A stretch of DNA of 64,000 bases, taken from positions 190,035-254,034 of the forward strand of contig JBDVOA010000031.1 of assembly GCA_039969355.1 (NCBI GenBank), written 5' to 3'. The DNA is from JL08 sp039969355 (lineage in GTDB: Bacteria > Pseudomonadota > Alphaproteobacteria > Rhodobacterales > Rhodobacteraceae). The translations under genes and the position numbers were made by a program. Below the pieces are notes generated by a model. The model was given only the letters and a program-made list of their open reading frames with translations. It was not told the origin of the DNA and did not search any database. Positions 26,852 through 36,495 of the stretch are shown in pieces (the stretch's first letter is position 1; each line of letters opens with the position of its first letter).

Positions 26852-26872
26852 GGCTGGCGTCATGCGCCAGCC
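26852..26872 (+). terminator. Hairpin after the VOC gene
   Basis: GGCTGGCG (26852-26859) pairs with CGCCAGCC (26865-26872), an 8-bp stem with a 5-nt loop, 35 bp after the VOC stop. There is no good U-run, so it may be a weak or rho-assisted terminator or a stabilising stem. The rest of the 216-bp gap before the next gene shows nothing else. Confidence 0.45.
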
Positions 26873-27032
26873 CTGGCCTACTATTTCAGCCCGACGTCTT
26901 TTGCTTTTTATCGGGCCATCAGCGTTTAACCGTTTACTACGGCTTTATGATCAGCGGAATATTTTTGGTGCCCGTAGAGAGAACTGCCGCGCGCTACTTG
27001 CAACACCCGCTTCTGACGTCTAGCGGTAGCCC

Positions 27033-28568
27033 ATGCTATCCATCTTTGATCAGGGGCCGCCGCCGCCGTGCCCGGTTCCATTTAATCTGGCTGCCCATGT
27101 CCTGGGTCCGGCTGCCGCCAACGCCAACAAGACAGCGCTTTCCATTCTACACCGGGATGGCACCGAGAACTGGACCTATAGTCAACTGGAACAGGCCGTT
27201 CTCGGCACAGCATCCGGGCTGCAGAACATGGGATTGGACCGCGGTGCGCGGGTCCTCATGCGGATAGGTAATTCCGTAGATTTTCCCATTGCCTATCTCG
27301 GTTGTATTGCGGCTGGCTTTGTTCCAATTCCTACATCAACGCAGCTGACGGAGTTGGAAGTCAGCGCCATCATATCAGATATTTCACCAGCAGCCATTCT
27401 TCGCGACCCTTCAGTTGCCTGTCCGGATCATGACCTGACCCTCTCGACATCGGACCTGCGGACCTTTTATCAAAGGAAACCCTCACCAGACAGCGCCCCG
27501 TATGACTACGGGGACCCTAACCGCCTCGCTTATATCGTCTATACATCGGGCACGTCAGGCAAACCGCGCGCTGTCGCCCATGCGCACCGCGCAGTTTGGG
27601 CGCGCCAGATGATGCTGCAAGGATGGTATGATCTGCGACACGATGACCGCCTATTGCATGCTGGCGCCTTCAACTGGACCTACACACTGGGCACCGGTCT
27701 ATTGGATCCATGGACCTTGGGTGCAACATCCCTGATTCCGGGAAATGGGTGTGAACACGGGGACATTCCCCGGATGATTTCTGAACAAAGTGCCACCATT
27801 TTCGCCGCAGCACCAGGGGTTTACCGAAAAATCCTCATGCAGAATAAAGCCATTGAAGGACCCGTCCTGCGGCATGGGCTTAGCGCCGGAGAAAAGCTAC
27901 CACTCCGCCTTCGCAACGCATGGCGGGCCGCAACCGGCACAGAGGTATATGAGGCCTACGGTATGTCGGAATGCTCGACCTTCATTTCATCGAGCCCCAC
28001 GTCCCCGGCCCGTGGCGGTGGGTTAGGCGCACCGCAAGTCGGGCGTCGGGTCGCAGTACTGGACGACTCGGGGCCGGTAAAAATCAGTGAAGAAGGCACA
28101 ATTGCCATTCATCGCGATGATCCGGGGTTGATGCTGGGCTATCTGAACGCCCCAGCAGAAACCGCTGATCGCATGCAGGGCGACTGGTTCCTGACCGGAG
28201 ATCAAGGTGCCATGTCGGCTGACGGTCAAATTACTTACCTTGGTCGCGCAGATGACATGATGAACGCGGGGGGCTACCGGGTTTCTCCGCTGGAGGTCGA
28301 GGCGGCCCTGTCTGGTTTTCCTGGCATTGACGCAATCGGCGTGACGGACGTTCTGGCAAAACAGGATGTCCGTATCGTTGCTGCGTTCTATACGGGTGCA
28401 AAGGTGCTGGACGACGACGCCCTACGGCGCTATGCCCAGAACAGACTGGCGCGGTACAAGCAGCCCCGCGTCTTTGTCCATCTACCAAACCTGCCGACCG
28501 GGCCAAACGGCAAGCTATTGCGCCGCGCCCTGCGCGCCAATTTTGAGGCCTCCGATGATAAAACTTGA
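27033..28568 (+). CDS. Class I acyl-CoA synthetase/AMP-dependent ligase
   Basis: A 511-residue ANL-superfamily enzyme that would activate a carboxylate with ATP to an acyl-adenylate and then a CoA thioester. The P-loop YTSGTSGKPR is near 168-177, the adenylate motif EVYEAYGMSE in the middle, the hinge region DWFLTGDQGAMSADG, and the C-terminal catalytic lysine in PTGPNGKLLRR. The acyl substrate cannot be deduced. It overlaps the next gene (DsbA-like) by 14 bp, which indicates co-expression. Confidence 0.88.
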   Translation: MLSIFDQGPPPPCPVPFNLAAHVLGPAAANANKTALSILHRDGTENWTYSQLEQAVLGTASGLQNMGLDRGARVLMRIGNSVDFPIAYLGCIAAGFVPIPTSTQLTELEVSAIISDISPAAILRDPSVACPDHDLTLSTSDLRTFYQRKPSPDSAPYDYGDPNRLAYIVYTSGTSGKPRAVAHAHRAVWARQMMLQGWYDLRHDDRLLHAGAFNWTYTLGTGLLDPWTLGATSLIPGNGCEHGDIPRMISEQSATIFAAAPGVYRKILMQNKAIEGPVLRHGLSAGEKLPLRLRNAWRAATGTEVYEAYGMSECSTFISSSPTSPARGGGLGAPQVGRRVAVLDDSGPVKISEEGTIAIHRDDPGLMLGYLNAPAETADRMQGDWFLTGDQGAMSADGQITYLGRADDMMNAGGYRVSPLEVEAALSGFPGIDAIGVTDVLAKQDVRIVAAFYTGAKVLDDDALRRYAQNRLARYKQPRVFVHLPNLPTGPNGKLLRRALRANFEASDDKT

Positions 28569-29190
28569 TATCATGTCTGACCCGATTTGCCCTTGGTGCT
28601 ACATCGGAAAATCCTATCTGGACAAGGCGCTGGCAGATCATCCGGATCATCCATTCACAATAGAATGGCACCCGTTTCAACTAAACCCGGATATGCCCGC
28701 AAACGGTATGGATCGTCGGGCTTATCTGGAGGGCAAGTTTGGCGGAAAAGACGGTGCGGTGGCAGCGTATGCGCCGGTTGTGCAACACGCCAAGGATGCC
28801 GGTCTGACAATTAACTTTGATGCGATGCAACGCACGCCTAATACGTTGGATGCGCATCGCCTTATCCATTGGGCCGGCATTGAGGGACGCCAAACGGCCG
28901 CCGTGTCGCAGTTGTTTCAGGCCTATTTTGTTGAGGGCTCCGATATTGGTAACGCCGAGATTCTATCTGACGTAGCCGACAGCATTGGTATGGATGCCTC
29001 GGTTGTCATGCGCCTCCTCAGGTCGGATTCTGATGTGGACGACATACGTGCGCGCGACGCGCACAGCCGCGAGATGGGGGTCAATTCGGTCCCCACCTTT
29101 ATCGTCGACGGTAAACATGCCGTCCCCGGTGCCCAACCGCCCGATCTGTGGGCACGCGTCATAGCTGAATTTCAGGGAACAGAAACCTAA
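28555..29190 (+). CDS. DsbA-family (FrnE-like) thiol oxidoreductase
   Basis: A 211-residue thioredoxin-fold protein starting at ATG 28555 inside the end of the acyl-CoA synthetase gene. The active site CPWC is at 12-15 (DPICPWCYIGKSYLDKAL), and the C-terminal cis-Pro motif is in GVNSVPTFIVDG. No signal peptide is present, as in cytoplasmic FrnE-type polyketide-isomerase-like proteins. It may act as a disulfide isomerase or as a GSH-independent isomerase. The function next to an acyl-CoA synthetase is unknown. Confidence 0.88.
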   Translation: MIKLDIMSDPICPWCYIGKSYLDKALADHPDHPFTIEWHPFQLNPDMPANGMDRRAYLEGKFGGKDGAVAAYAPVVQHAKDAGLTINFDAMQRTPNTLDAHRLIHWAGIEGRQTAAVSQLFQAYFVEGSDIGNAEILSDVADSIGMDASVVMRLLRSDSDVDDIRARDAHSREMGVNSVPTFIVDGKHAVPGAQPPDLWARVIAEFQGTET

Positions 29191-29278
29191 TGCAAATCTC
29201 CGACCTCCGGGTTCCGAGGTTGATATCCGGTCCAGGGACACCTTTGCCCTGGCTCGGAACAGTTGACGGATCGCCCCC

Positions 29279-30490
29279 ATGACCGATCCAAAGGACAGCG
29301 GCATGGGCCGCGTTGAATTCATCATGCTGTGCGCAATGATGGTCGCAACGACGGCATTTTCCATTGATGCCATGCTTCCCGCTTTGCCCGAAATCGGAAC
29401 CGAACTAAGCCCCAACGATCTGAACAAGGCGCAACTTATCGTATCTTCGTTTGTTCTGGGCATGGGGCTTGGCACGGCTTTTACTGGCCCCTTGTCGGAT
29501 GCGTTTGGACGCAAACCGATCATCCTTTGGGGCGGCGCGCTTTATATCATCGGTGCGGCCGTAGCATGGTATAGCAGTTCGCTTGAATGGGTCCTGGCAG
29601 CGCGTGTTGCACAAGGACTGGGCGCAGCAGGGCCACGTGTCGCAACCATAGCGGTGATCCGCGATTTCTATGCAGGCCGCGAAATGGCAAAACTGATGTC
29701 CTTTGTCATGGTTATCTTTACGCTGGCGCCGGCTTTTGCGCCGTTGATGGGCGCTGGCATCATTGCCGGGTTTGGCTGGCGCGGAATTTTTGCGGCATTC
29801 ATACTGTTTTCGCTGATCAGCATCATCTGGATGTCGTTGCGATTACGCGAACCGCTGGCAGTTTCAGACCGCAGACCATTTCAGCCGCCTTTGCTTTGGG
29901 CTGCAGCAAAAGAGGCGTTCGCGCATCCGGCTGTTCGTGCTTCGATCGCTGTGCAGACCCTGATCTTCAGCATGCTCTTTGCAATGCTTAACTCAGTGCA
30001 GCAGATATATGACATTACATTCGCGCATGGTGCCCAGTTTCCATTCTGGTTCGGCGGTATAGCGCTGTTAGCGGGTACAGCGGGGTTCCTGAATGCGGCG
30101 CTCGTCATTCGAGTCGGCATGCGGCGTCTGGTCTCCGTTGCCTTGATTACACAGGTTGTTATTTCTGGATGTATGGTCGCGGTGACACTTGCCGCCCCTG
30201 CCCAACCCATTCTATTTGCTGCGTTTGTTTTCTGGCAGTTCACACTGTTTTTTATGATGGGTATGACAATTGGCAACCTGAACGCCATAGCAATGGAACC
30301 GATGGGGCATATCGCCGGTATGGCCGCCTCCGTGATGGGCGCAGTTTCAACTGTTCTGTCTGCCGCTATCGCGGTACCACTGGGCTTAGCCTTCGACGGC
30401 ACTCCCCTGCCTCTGGCGATCGGGATTTTTGTCTTGGCCAGTGTAGCTTTTGGTCTGATGGGTGCACTGCGCAGAAGCGAGGCAGTTTAG
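29279..30490 (+). CDS. MFS drug-resistance transporter, Bcr/CflA family
   Basis: A 403-residue inner-membrane exporter with about 12 hydrophobic helices. Family motifs are MLPALPEIGTEL after helix 1, the MFS loop motif GPLSDAFGRKPIILWGG, and RVAQGLGAAGPRVATIAVIRD near helix 4. Members export antibiotics, sulfonamides or dipeptides by proton antiport. The start has no strong ribosome site but follows the DsbA-like gene by 88 bp on the same strand. It is convergent with the next gene, 21 bp apart. Confidence 0.9.
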   Translation: MTDPKDSGMGRVEFIMLCAMMVATTAFSIDAMLPALPEIGTELSPNDLNKAQLIVSSFVLGMGLGTAFTGPLSDAFGRKPIILWGGALYIIGAAVAWYSSSLEWVLAARVAQGLGAAGPRVATIAVIRDFYAGREMAKLMSFVMVIFTLAPAFAPLMGAGIIAGFGWRGIFAAFILFSLISIIWMSLRLREPLAVSDRRPFQPPLLWAAAKEAFAHPAVRASIAVQTLIFSMLFAMLNSVQQIYDITFAHGAQFPFWFGGIALLAGTAGFLNAALVIRVGMRRLVSVALITQVVISGCMVAVTLAAPAQPILFAAFVFWQFTLFFMMGMTIGNLNAIAMEPMGHIAGMAASVMGAVSTVLSAAIAVPLGLAFDGTPLPLAIGIFVLASVAFGLMGALRRSEAV

Positions 30491-30511
30491 TCTCGTTCAC
30501 GTCCTTTGTCG

Positions 30512-31882
30512 TCAACCAAAAGTCTCGCGAACGGCAGATTCGGTGGCCGTGATTACAATATCGGCCTCTTCCTTTGTCAGACAGAAGGGCGGCGCGAACC
30601 CAAGTATGTCACCTTGTGGCATGGCCCGCCCAATGACGCCTTTGGCCGCCAGGGCGGCAGCGACTTGCGCCCCTTTTCCAGCAGCGGCATCAAAGAATTT
30701 ACGGCTGCGTTTGTCTTCGACAAATTCAATCGCAGCCAACATGCCAACGCCGCGAATATCGCCGACATTGGAGTGATCCGCCAGCCGCTCAACAAGTCCT
30801 GCGCGGAGGTAGTCACCGATGATTTTATTGTTTTCAATCAGATTCAGATCATCAATCAGTTTCAGGTTTGCCACACCCGCCGCCGCCCCGATCGGATGTG
30901 CCGAATAGGTCCAGCCATGACCGATGGGACCGAACTCGTCGGTACCGTCCTCGAGTACCTTCCAGACCTTGTCTGACACAATGGAACCCGACAACGGTGC
31001 ATAGGCTGAAGTCAGCCCTTTGGCGATGGTGATTATATCGGGCTCCATGCCATAGTGAGTCGATCCCATAATCGATCCGATGCGACCAAATCCGGTCACA
31101 ACCTCATCCGCAATAAGCAGAATATCATGCTTTTTCAGAATCGCCTGAATGGCGGCCCAATAACCCTTTGGCGGCGGCACAATGCCCCCGGTGCCCAAGA
31201 CCGGCTCACCAATAAATCCAGCGATATTTTCGGCGCCCTCGCTTTCGATCAACTGTTCCAGTTTCTGCGCGCAATGAGCGGTAAATTCGGTCTCGGACAT
31301 ATCAAGATCATCGCGGCGGAAATAGTACGGCGCTTCGGTGTGAATAACCTGATTCAGGGGCAGGTCGAACTTCTTGTGGAACAGTTCAAGCCCGGTCAGG
31401 GAGCCCGTGACAAGACCCGATCCGTGATAACCCCGCCAACGCGAAATGATCTTTTTCTTTTTAGGCCGACCCAGAATATTGTTGTAGTACCAGACCAATT
31501 TAACGTTGGTTTCATTGGCATCCGAACCGCCCAACCCAAAGTAAACTTTGGACATATTGCTTGGTGCACGATCAATCACCATCTTTGCCAGCGTGATGGA
31601 CGCTTCGGTGCCATGGCCGACATAGGCGTGGTAATAGGCCAGTTGGTGTGCCTGTGCCGCAATGGCCTCGGCAATTTCCGCGCGACCATATCCGACATTC
31701 ACACAGTATAGGCCAGCAAAAGCGTCCAACAGTTTTTTACCATCGCGATCTTCAATGAACACACCCTGTGCGCCCGAAATAACACGGGTCGGCATATCGC
31801 CGCGCGCATGTTTGGCAAGATGGGTCGACGGGTGAAAGAAGTTTTCGCGATCCCATTGGCTCATCTGATCGTTATGCAGCAT
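30512..31882 (-). CDS. Class III omega-aminotransferase
   Basis: A 456-residue PLP enzyme. The PLP lysine is K288 (TIAKGLTSAYAPLSG), D259 lies in LIADEVVTGFGR, and GGSDANETNVKL is at 118-129. The N-terminal FHPSTHLAKH and FIEDRDGKKLLDAFAGLYCV are typical of the putrescine/beta-alanine/taurine-pyruvate aminotransferase group widespread in Roseobacters. The amino donor cannot be settled from sequence. It stands alone, with its promoter in the 180 bp before the tRNA-Asp gene. Confidence 0.88.
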   Translation of the reverse strand: MLHNDQMSQWDRENFFHPSTHLAKHARGDMPTRVISGAQGVFIEDRDGKKLLDAFAGLYCVNVGYGRAEIAEAIAAQAHQLAYYHAYVGHGTEASITLAKMVIDRAPSNMSKVYFGLGGSDANETNVKLVWYYNNILGRPKKKKIISRWRGYHGSGLVTGSLTGLELFHKKFDLPLNQVIHTEAPYYFRRDDLDMSETEFTAHCAQKLEQLIESEGAENIAGFIGEPVLGTGGIVPPPKGYWAAIQAILKKHDILLIADEVVTGFGRIGSIMGSTHYGMEPDIITIAKGLTSAYAPLSGSIVSDKVWKVLEDGTDEFGPIGHGWTYSAHPIGAAAGVANLKLIDDLNLIENNKIIGDYLRAGLVERLADHSNVGDIRGVGMLAAIEFVEDKRSRKFFDAAAGKGAQVAAALAAKGVIGRAMPQGDILGFAPPFCLTKEEADIVITATESAVRETFG

Positions 31883-32063
31883 GGTTTATTCCTTAATTTC
31901 CGTCGCGGCAGAGCTATTGCATCACAGTTAGTTCTACTCACCCATCTTAAGCAAGCATCTGATTGGATCGCGGTCTGGGAGAATGCGCTTTGGAACATCA
32001 TTTCTCGAACGTCGAACTGGCGCACACCTCTTCCAAATCAGGCAGCCTTGCGGATTTGGAAAA

Positions 32064-32140
32064 TGGCGCGGTTGACGGGACTCGAACCCGCGACCCCCGG
32101 CGTGACAGGCCGGTACTCTAACCAACTGAGCTACAACCGC
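32064..32140 (-). tRNA. tRNA-Asp (anticodon GTC)
   Basis: In minus-strand reading the cloverleaf is complete: a 7-bp acceptor stem GCGGTTG/CAACCGC with discriminator G and encoded CCA, D-arm AGCTCAGTTGGTTAGAG, anticodon arm CCGGCCTGTCACGCCGG with GTC in the loop, and T-arm GCGGGTTCGAGTCCCGT. The length is 77 nt. No integrase or duplicated 3' end was seen next to it. Confidence 0.97.
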
Positions 32141-32364
32141 GCGTGAAATGCGGGATAGGGGAAGTGGACCGGGGCGTCAAGCGGCTATCTGGTGCTGTCA
32201 GGCCCGATTTGCATGAATGTGCAGGCGTGGTTCTGACATCGGTTTGCTAAGGGTCAGTGAAGACGCGACCGGCAATGAGAACGACATGTTTCGTCGTAAA
32301 CGGACTTGCCTTACACCACACTGCGCACAATCCTGAGGGCAAAACCATTGCCCGGAGACCGCTA

Positions 32365-34773
32365 ATGAATTCCACGACCCGTGTTGCAGTCATCGGAGGG
32401 GGCGTTGTCGGCGCTTCAGTTCTGTATCATCTGACAAAACTCGGCTGGTCGGACGTTCTGTTGCTGGAGCGTTCAGATTTGACGTCGGGATCAACCTGGC
32501 ACGCAGCTGGCGGATTTCATACGTTGAACGGTGACACCAATATGGCCGCTCTACAGGGCTACACCATCCGGCTTTACAAAGAACTCGAAGAGATTACCGG
32601 CATGTCCTGTGGCCTTCACCATGTGGGGGGCATCACGCTTGCCGACAATCAGGATAGATTTGACATGCTGCTGGCCGAGCGGGCCAAACATCGCTTCATG
32701 GGCCTTGAAACCGAAATTGTAGGTCCCGAAGAAATCCGCAAGATTGCACCAATCACTGACACCAACGGAATCATCGGAGCACTTTATGATCCATTGGACG
32801 GTCACCTTGATCCGTCCGGCACAACACTAGCCTATGCCAAGGCGGCCCGCATGGGCGGGGCCACGATTGAAACCCACTGCATGGTGCGCGAAACCAGTCA
32901 GCGCGCAGATGGGACTTGGGATGTCGTCACCGACAAGGGTACAGTGCATGCGGAACATGTTGTCAATGCAGCAGGTCTTTGGGCCCGCGAGGTTGGGGCA
33001 ATGGCGGGTATATACTTACCGCTGCATCCCATGGAGCATCAATACATCGTTACCGATGAAATCGCCGAGATTTATGAGGCCGAAAACGAACACCCCCACG
33101 TGATGGACCCAGCAGGCGAAAGTTATCTGCGACAAGAAGGTCGCGGTCTATGTATCGGATTTTACGAACAAACCTGCAAACCTTGGGCGGTTGACGGCAC
33201 CGCCTGGGACTTTGGTCATGAACTGCTGCCTGACGACTTGGACAAGATCGAAGACAGCATCACTTTCGCTTACAAACGCTTTCCCGTTCTGGAAACTGCC
33301 GGGGTGAAATCGGTGATCCATGGACCATTCACCTTTGCCCCTGACGGCAACCCGCTGGTCGGGCCGATACCAGGCCAGCGCAACTACTGGTCGGCCTGTG
33401 GAGTTATGGCGGGTTTCTCGCAGGGAGGCGGCGTTGGTTTGATGCTGGCACAGTGGATGATTGAGGGTGAAACTGAGCGGGATACATTCGCAATGGACGT
33501 CGCCCGTTTCGGTAGCTGGATCAGCCCCGGCTACACACGACCCAAAGTGATTGAAAACTATCAGACCCGGTTTTCCGTCGCCTACCCCAACGAAGAACTT
33601 CCCGCCGCGCGACCCAATCGCACGACCCCGATGTATGATATCTTCACCGGAATGGGCGCCGTTTGGGGCCAGCAATTCGGTCTTGAGGTACCCAACTACT
33701 TTGCCCAGGGGACCGAACCTGCATACGAAACGCCATCGTTTCGACGCTCAGATGCATTTGATGCAACCGCGCGCGAGGTCGATGGGGTGCGTACGGCTGT
33801 TGGGATCAACGAGGTGCACAACTTTGGCAAGTTTCTGGTCAAAGGGCCAAAAGCACGTGCCTGGCTTGATCGGGTCATGGCGGGACGTGTACCGCAACGG
33901 GGCCGCCTCTCATTGACTCCGATGCTGTCGCCCAAGGGTAAACTTATCGGGGACTTCACGATATCGTGCCTGTGCAAAGCCGAATTCCAATTGACGGCCT
34001 CTTATGGATCCCAAGCGTTCCATTATCGCTGGTTCCTTCAGAATCTGGAGGATGGTGTAAGTGTCGAGAACATCAGCGACCGACGCAACGGATTCCAGAT
34101 TGCCGGACCAAATGCAGGCAAAGTGCTGGCCGCTTGCACGCGCACTGACATTTCCAACATGCGATTCCTTGACGTCCGCGCAATGACGGTGGGTATGACG
34201 GACTGCATTGTGCAGAGGGTTAGCTACACCGGAGATCTGGGGTACGAAATCTATTGCGATCCTATGGACCAGCGCGCCTTGTGGAACGTGCTTTGGTCTG
34301 CGGGACAGGGTCATGGCATGGTTCCCTTTGGTATGCGGGCGATGATGTCACTGCGGCTCGACAAGTTCTTTGGCAGCTGGCTTTCTGAATTTTCGCCGGA
34401 TTACACCGCCGCTGAAACCGGGCTAGACCGGTTCATAAATTTCAAGAAGAACGTTGAATTCATTGGCCGTGTTGCCGCCGAGGCCGAAAGAGGCGCCGGC
34501 CCTGCCCGCCTCCTTTGTGCCTTTGAAGTTGACGCAAAAGACGCGGATGTGAGTGCGTATGAGCCGATCTGGCTGCACGGCAAGGTTCAGGGTTTTTGCA
34601 CCTCTGGCGGATATTCGCACTTTGCTGGAAAATCTGTCGCCTTGGGTTTCGTACCAACAGGGCACGCAGTGGCGGATCTAGAGGTTGAGATCGAAATCCT
34701 CGGCCAGATGTGTCCCGCTAGGTTGATCACCACACCCTTGTTTGACCCAGACGGCGCGCGGATGCGCGGATAA
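32365..34773 (+). CDS. FAD-dependent dimethylglycine/sarcosine dehydrogenase-like protein with GcvT domain
   Basis: An 802-residue two-domain enzyme. The N-terminal half is a DAO-type FAD oxidoreductase with AVIGGGVVGASV at 8-19 and SGSTWHAAGGFHTLNG, the covalent or tight FAD-binding region. The C-terminal half is an aminomethyltransferase (GcvT) fold with GCV_T and GCV_T_C segments (TAAETGLDRFINFKKN, FVPTGHAVADLEVEIEILGQ). Such proteins demethylate N-methylated glycine or betaine derivatives and pass the one-carbon unit to tetrahydrofolate. CGGAG lies upstream of ATG 32365, so the extended frame from 32257 is rejected. Exact substrate unknown. Confidence 0.9.
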   Translation: MNSTTRVAVIGGGVVGASVLYHLTKLGWSDVLLLERSDLTSGSTWHAAGGFHTLNGDTNMAALQGYTIRLYKELEEITGMSCGLHHVGGITLADNQDRFDMLLAERAKHRFMGLETEIVGPEEIRKIAPITDTNGIIGALYDPLDGHLDPSGTTLAYAKAARMGGATIETHCMVRETSQRADGTWDVVTDKGTVHAEHVVNAAGLWAREVGAMAGIYLPLHPMEHQYIVTDEIAEIYEAENEHPHVMDPAGESYLRQEGRGLCIGFYEQTCKPWAVDGTAWDFGHELLPDDLDKIEDSITFAYKRFPVLETAGVKSVIHGPFTFAPDGNPLVGPIPGQRNYWSACGVMAGFSQGGGVGLMLAQWMIEGETERDTFAMDVARFGSWISPGYTRPKVIENYQTRFSVAYPNEELPAARPNRTTPMYDIFTGMGAVWGQQFGLEVPNYFAQGTEPAYETPSFRRSDAFDATAREVDGVRTAVGINEVHNFGKFLVKGPKARAWLDRVMAGRVPQRGRLSLTPMLSPKGKLIGDFTISCLCKAEFQLTASYGSQAFHYRWFLQNLEDGVSVENISDRRNGFQIAGPNAGKVLAACTRTDISNMRFLDVRAMTVGMTDCIVQRVSYTGDLGYEIYCDPMDQRALWNVLWSAGQGHGMVPFGMRAMMSLRLDKFFGSWLSEFSPDYTAAETGLDRFINFKKNVEFIGRVAAEAERGAGPARLLCAFEVDAKDADVSAYEPIWLHGKVQGFCTSGGYSHFAGKSVALGFVPTGHAVADLEVEIEILGQMCPARLITTPLFDPDGARMRG

Positions 34774-34848
34774 TAATTAGTACCTATATCAAGCGGTTTA
34801 ATTTGATAGTGTGCTACACGATCCAACAACGCGACCGAAAGGTCAGGC

Positions 34849-35433
34849 ATGACCCTAGCCGCCCTTCTCCTCGCCGCCGGCCAATCCAGCCGCATGCGCG
34901 GTACAGACAAGTTGATGATGCCAGTCCAAGGGCAACCCTGCCTGCGCATCATGGTGAAGCGATTGCTTGACGCGCAATTGCCAGTGTTTGTAACCGTTCC
35001 GGATCTACAGCACGCCAGAAATGCGGCGCTTGACGGGCTTGACGTCATCCGCGTCCCGGTCCCCACGGCAAATCACGGAATGGCTCATTCCTTAGCGACA
35101 GGAATCATGTCGCTGCCGTCGGGAAGCACTGCGAGCATGGTGGTTCCCGCCGACATGCCCTCATTAAAGACCTCAGATTTCAAAAGGATGGTGGACGAAC
35201 ACAAACGCGAACCCGACTTAATTCTTCGTGCCGCCACTGACGACGGAAAACCGGGGCATCCGGTGATATTTCCGCGCGAGTTTTTTGACAGGCTGTTACA
35301 ACTGACGGGCGACAAGGGCGCGCAAGAAGTCCTTCGTGCCAATCCTAAGCGTTTGCGTTATGTCGCTTTGCCTAGTGATCATGCGACAATCGATTTGGAC
35401 ACCCCCGAAGATTGGGAGGCGTGGTATACTTAA
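34849..35433 (+). CDS. MobA/MocA-like nucleotidyltransferase family protein
   Basis: A 194-residue NTP-transferase fold protein. The N-terminal signature LAAGQSSRMRGTDKL (8-22) carries the nucleotide-binding GxxxRMG-like motif and lysine, and the metal-binding Asp is in VVPADMP near 97-103. Further motifs GKPGHPVIFP and TIDLDTPEDWE match the MocA type, which attaches CMP or GMP to molybdopterin. No molybdoenzyme genes lie beside it. Its stop is 2 bp from the convergent Hint-protein stop. Confidence 0.87.
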   Translation: MTLAALLLAAGQSSRMRGTDKLMMPVQGQPCLRIMVKRLLDAQLPVFVTVPDLQHARNAALDGLDVIRVPVPTANHGMAHSLATGIMSLPSGSTASMVVPADMPSLKTSDFKRMVDEHKREPDLILRAATDDGKPGHPVIFPREFFDRLLQLTGDKGAQEVLRANPKRLRYVALPSDHATIDLDTPEDWEAWYT

Positions 35434-35435
35434 TT

Positions 35436-36155
35436 TCAGGATGCCGACAACAGCGCCTCTGCAGCAGCTTTGGCCAGTGTATGTCGTGCTGCCAGATAAT
35501 CCGAAATTCCTTTAGGTTGTTTGAAATTAGGAAATGCCCTGTATAAACTTTCCTGCTGATCAGGCGTGAGTGTCGAAACCATCGGCTTGTCGGGTTGGTG
35601 GCTTTCCGTCCATAGGCCGTTACTAAGAACAATTTCGTGCTGATCGAACATGAAATAGACATAGTCAAGGTTGCCAGGACGAATACGTCGGACGCCCGGC
35701 ATTCCGGTAAGATCCTGCGCGGCAACCAGAATTTCTTCGACGCCGAACTGTCGTTGGACGTGCTCGCCAGCAAGCAAGATCCGGTGCGTTGGAGACACCA
35801 CCAATTGACGATGAAGAGAATTGGGACCAAATGCATATGATTTTATGATGATCGGCCATAGTTCCCTTGCCGTCTCGATATCAGAAGGCTGCGACTGGCG
35901 GCGCCCCAACCAGCGGATCGGCTGATACCCATGATCACGTGTCAGGACCATGTCGCCGACTTTCAGGCGGCGCACGCCAACTTCGCCACGTTCGGTCTTG
36001 ATCCAAGTCTTTTGGGTGAAACAAGAGGACGAATTCTGCATGAAAGCGTCACGATCAGACTCATGGTTGGTCTCATTGACATCCTCGCCCTGTGGCATAG
36101 CCACGTTTACTGAATATTGACCAGTTGAATTATCTAAAACTTCCGTTTCCATCAT
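35436..36155 (-). CDS. Hint-domain protein with intact catalytic residues
   Basis: A 239-residue protein starting at ATG 36155 or the adjacent ATG 36152, which GGAG favours. The first 42 residues are variable. The Hint (Hedgehog/intein) domain then begins SSCFTQKTWIKTERG with C45, the position of the self-splicing nucleophile, followed by LKVGDMVLTRDHGYQPIRWLG and SPTHRILL with H124. In Rhodobacterales this stand-alone Hint_2 type often sits at the end of secreted or type I-exported proteins, and the role of free copies is unclear. A shorter relative lies immediately upstream. Confidence 0.85.
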   Translation of the reverse strand: MMETEVLDNSTGQYSVNVAMPQGEDVNETNHESDRDAFMQNSSSCFTQKTWIKTERGEVGVRRLKVGDMVLTRDHGYQPIRWLGRRQSQPSDIETARELWPIIIKSYAFGPNSLHRQLVVSPTHRILLAGEHVQRQFGVEEILVAAQDLTGMPGVRRIRPGNLDYVYFMFDQHEIVLSNGLWTESHQPDKPMVSTLTPDQQESLYRAFPNFKQPKGISDYLAARHTLAKAAAEALLSAS

Positions 36156-36495
36156 TAACTCCGCAACTAAACACTACAATTACCTGCTGATAAGGTTTGC
36201 ACAACTTTTGGACTAACCCGTGATCGAAACAGGGCAAAATCAAGCAAATTAGTCGGCATTTGATAATAAATCAGGGTGATCGGTATGCCAAAAGCTTAAT
36301 AATAAGATTAATATAAAGTCGCAACTTATTGGTTTTAATGCATTCCCCAAAAAAACTGCATTCCTCGCATCGCGATTTTTTGACACAAAACAGAAATTTG
36401 GCTCGTTTTATGAAAAACGGTTTTGGCAGTTGGAAAGTCACGAAACCTGCCGCCATCTACCCGTTTGAGGACGATTTGAACCGCCGGAGGGACTA
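36156..36495. other. AT-rich spacer between the two Hint genes
   Basis: A 340-bp stretch visibly richer in A/T than flanking genes. The only frame of note (36271-36456 minus, 61 codons) has unusual composition and no ribosome site. It probably contains the promoter of the downstream Hint gene. No repeat was seen. Confidence 0.5.

Noticed and set aside
32064..32140. tRNA-Asp as an attachment site of an integrated element
   Set aside because: No integrase and no repeated tRNA 3' end were seen within the window.
31808..32146. ORF ending in MARLTGLEPATPGVTG across the tRNA region
   Set aside because: This is the familiar false translation of a tRNA gene read on the wrong strand.
32141..32364. 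Possible glycine riboswitch before the FAD/GcvT dehydrogenase gene
   Set aside because: No tandem aptamer-like core or conserved bulge sequences were seen.
36271..36456. 61-codon ORF between the Hint genes
   Set aside because: Very A/T-rich, lysine/isoleucine-dominated translation without a ribosome site.
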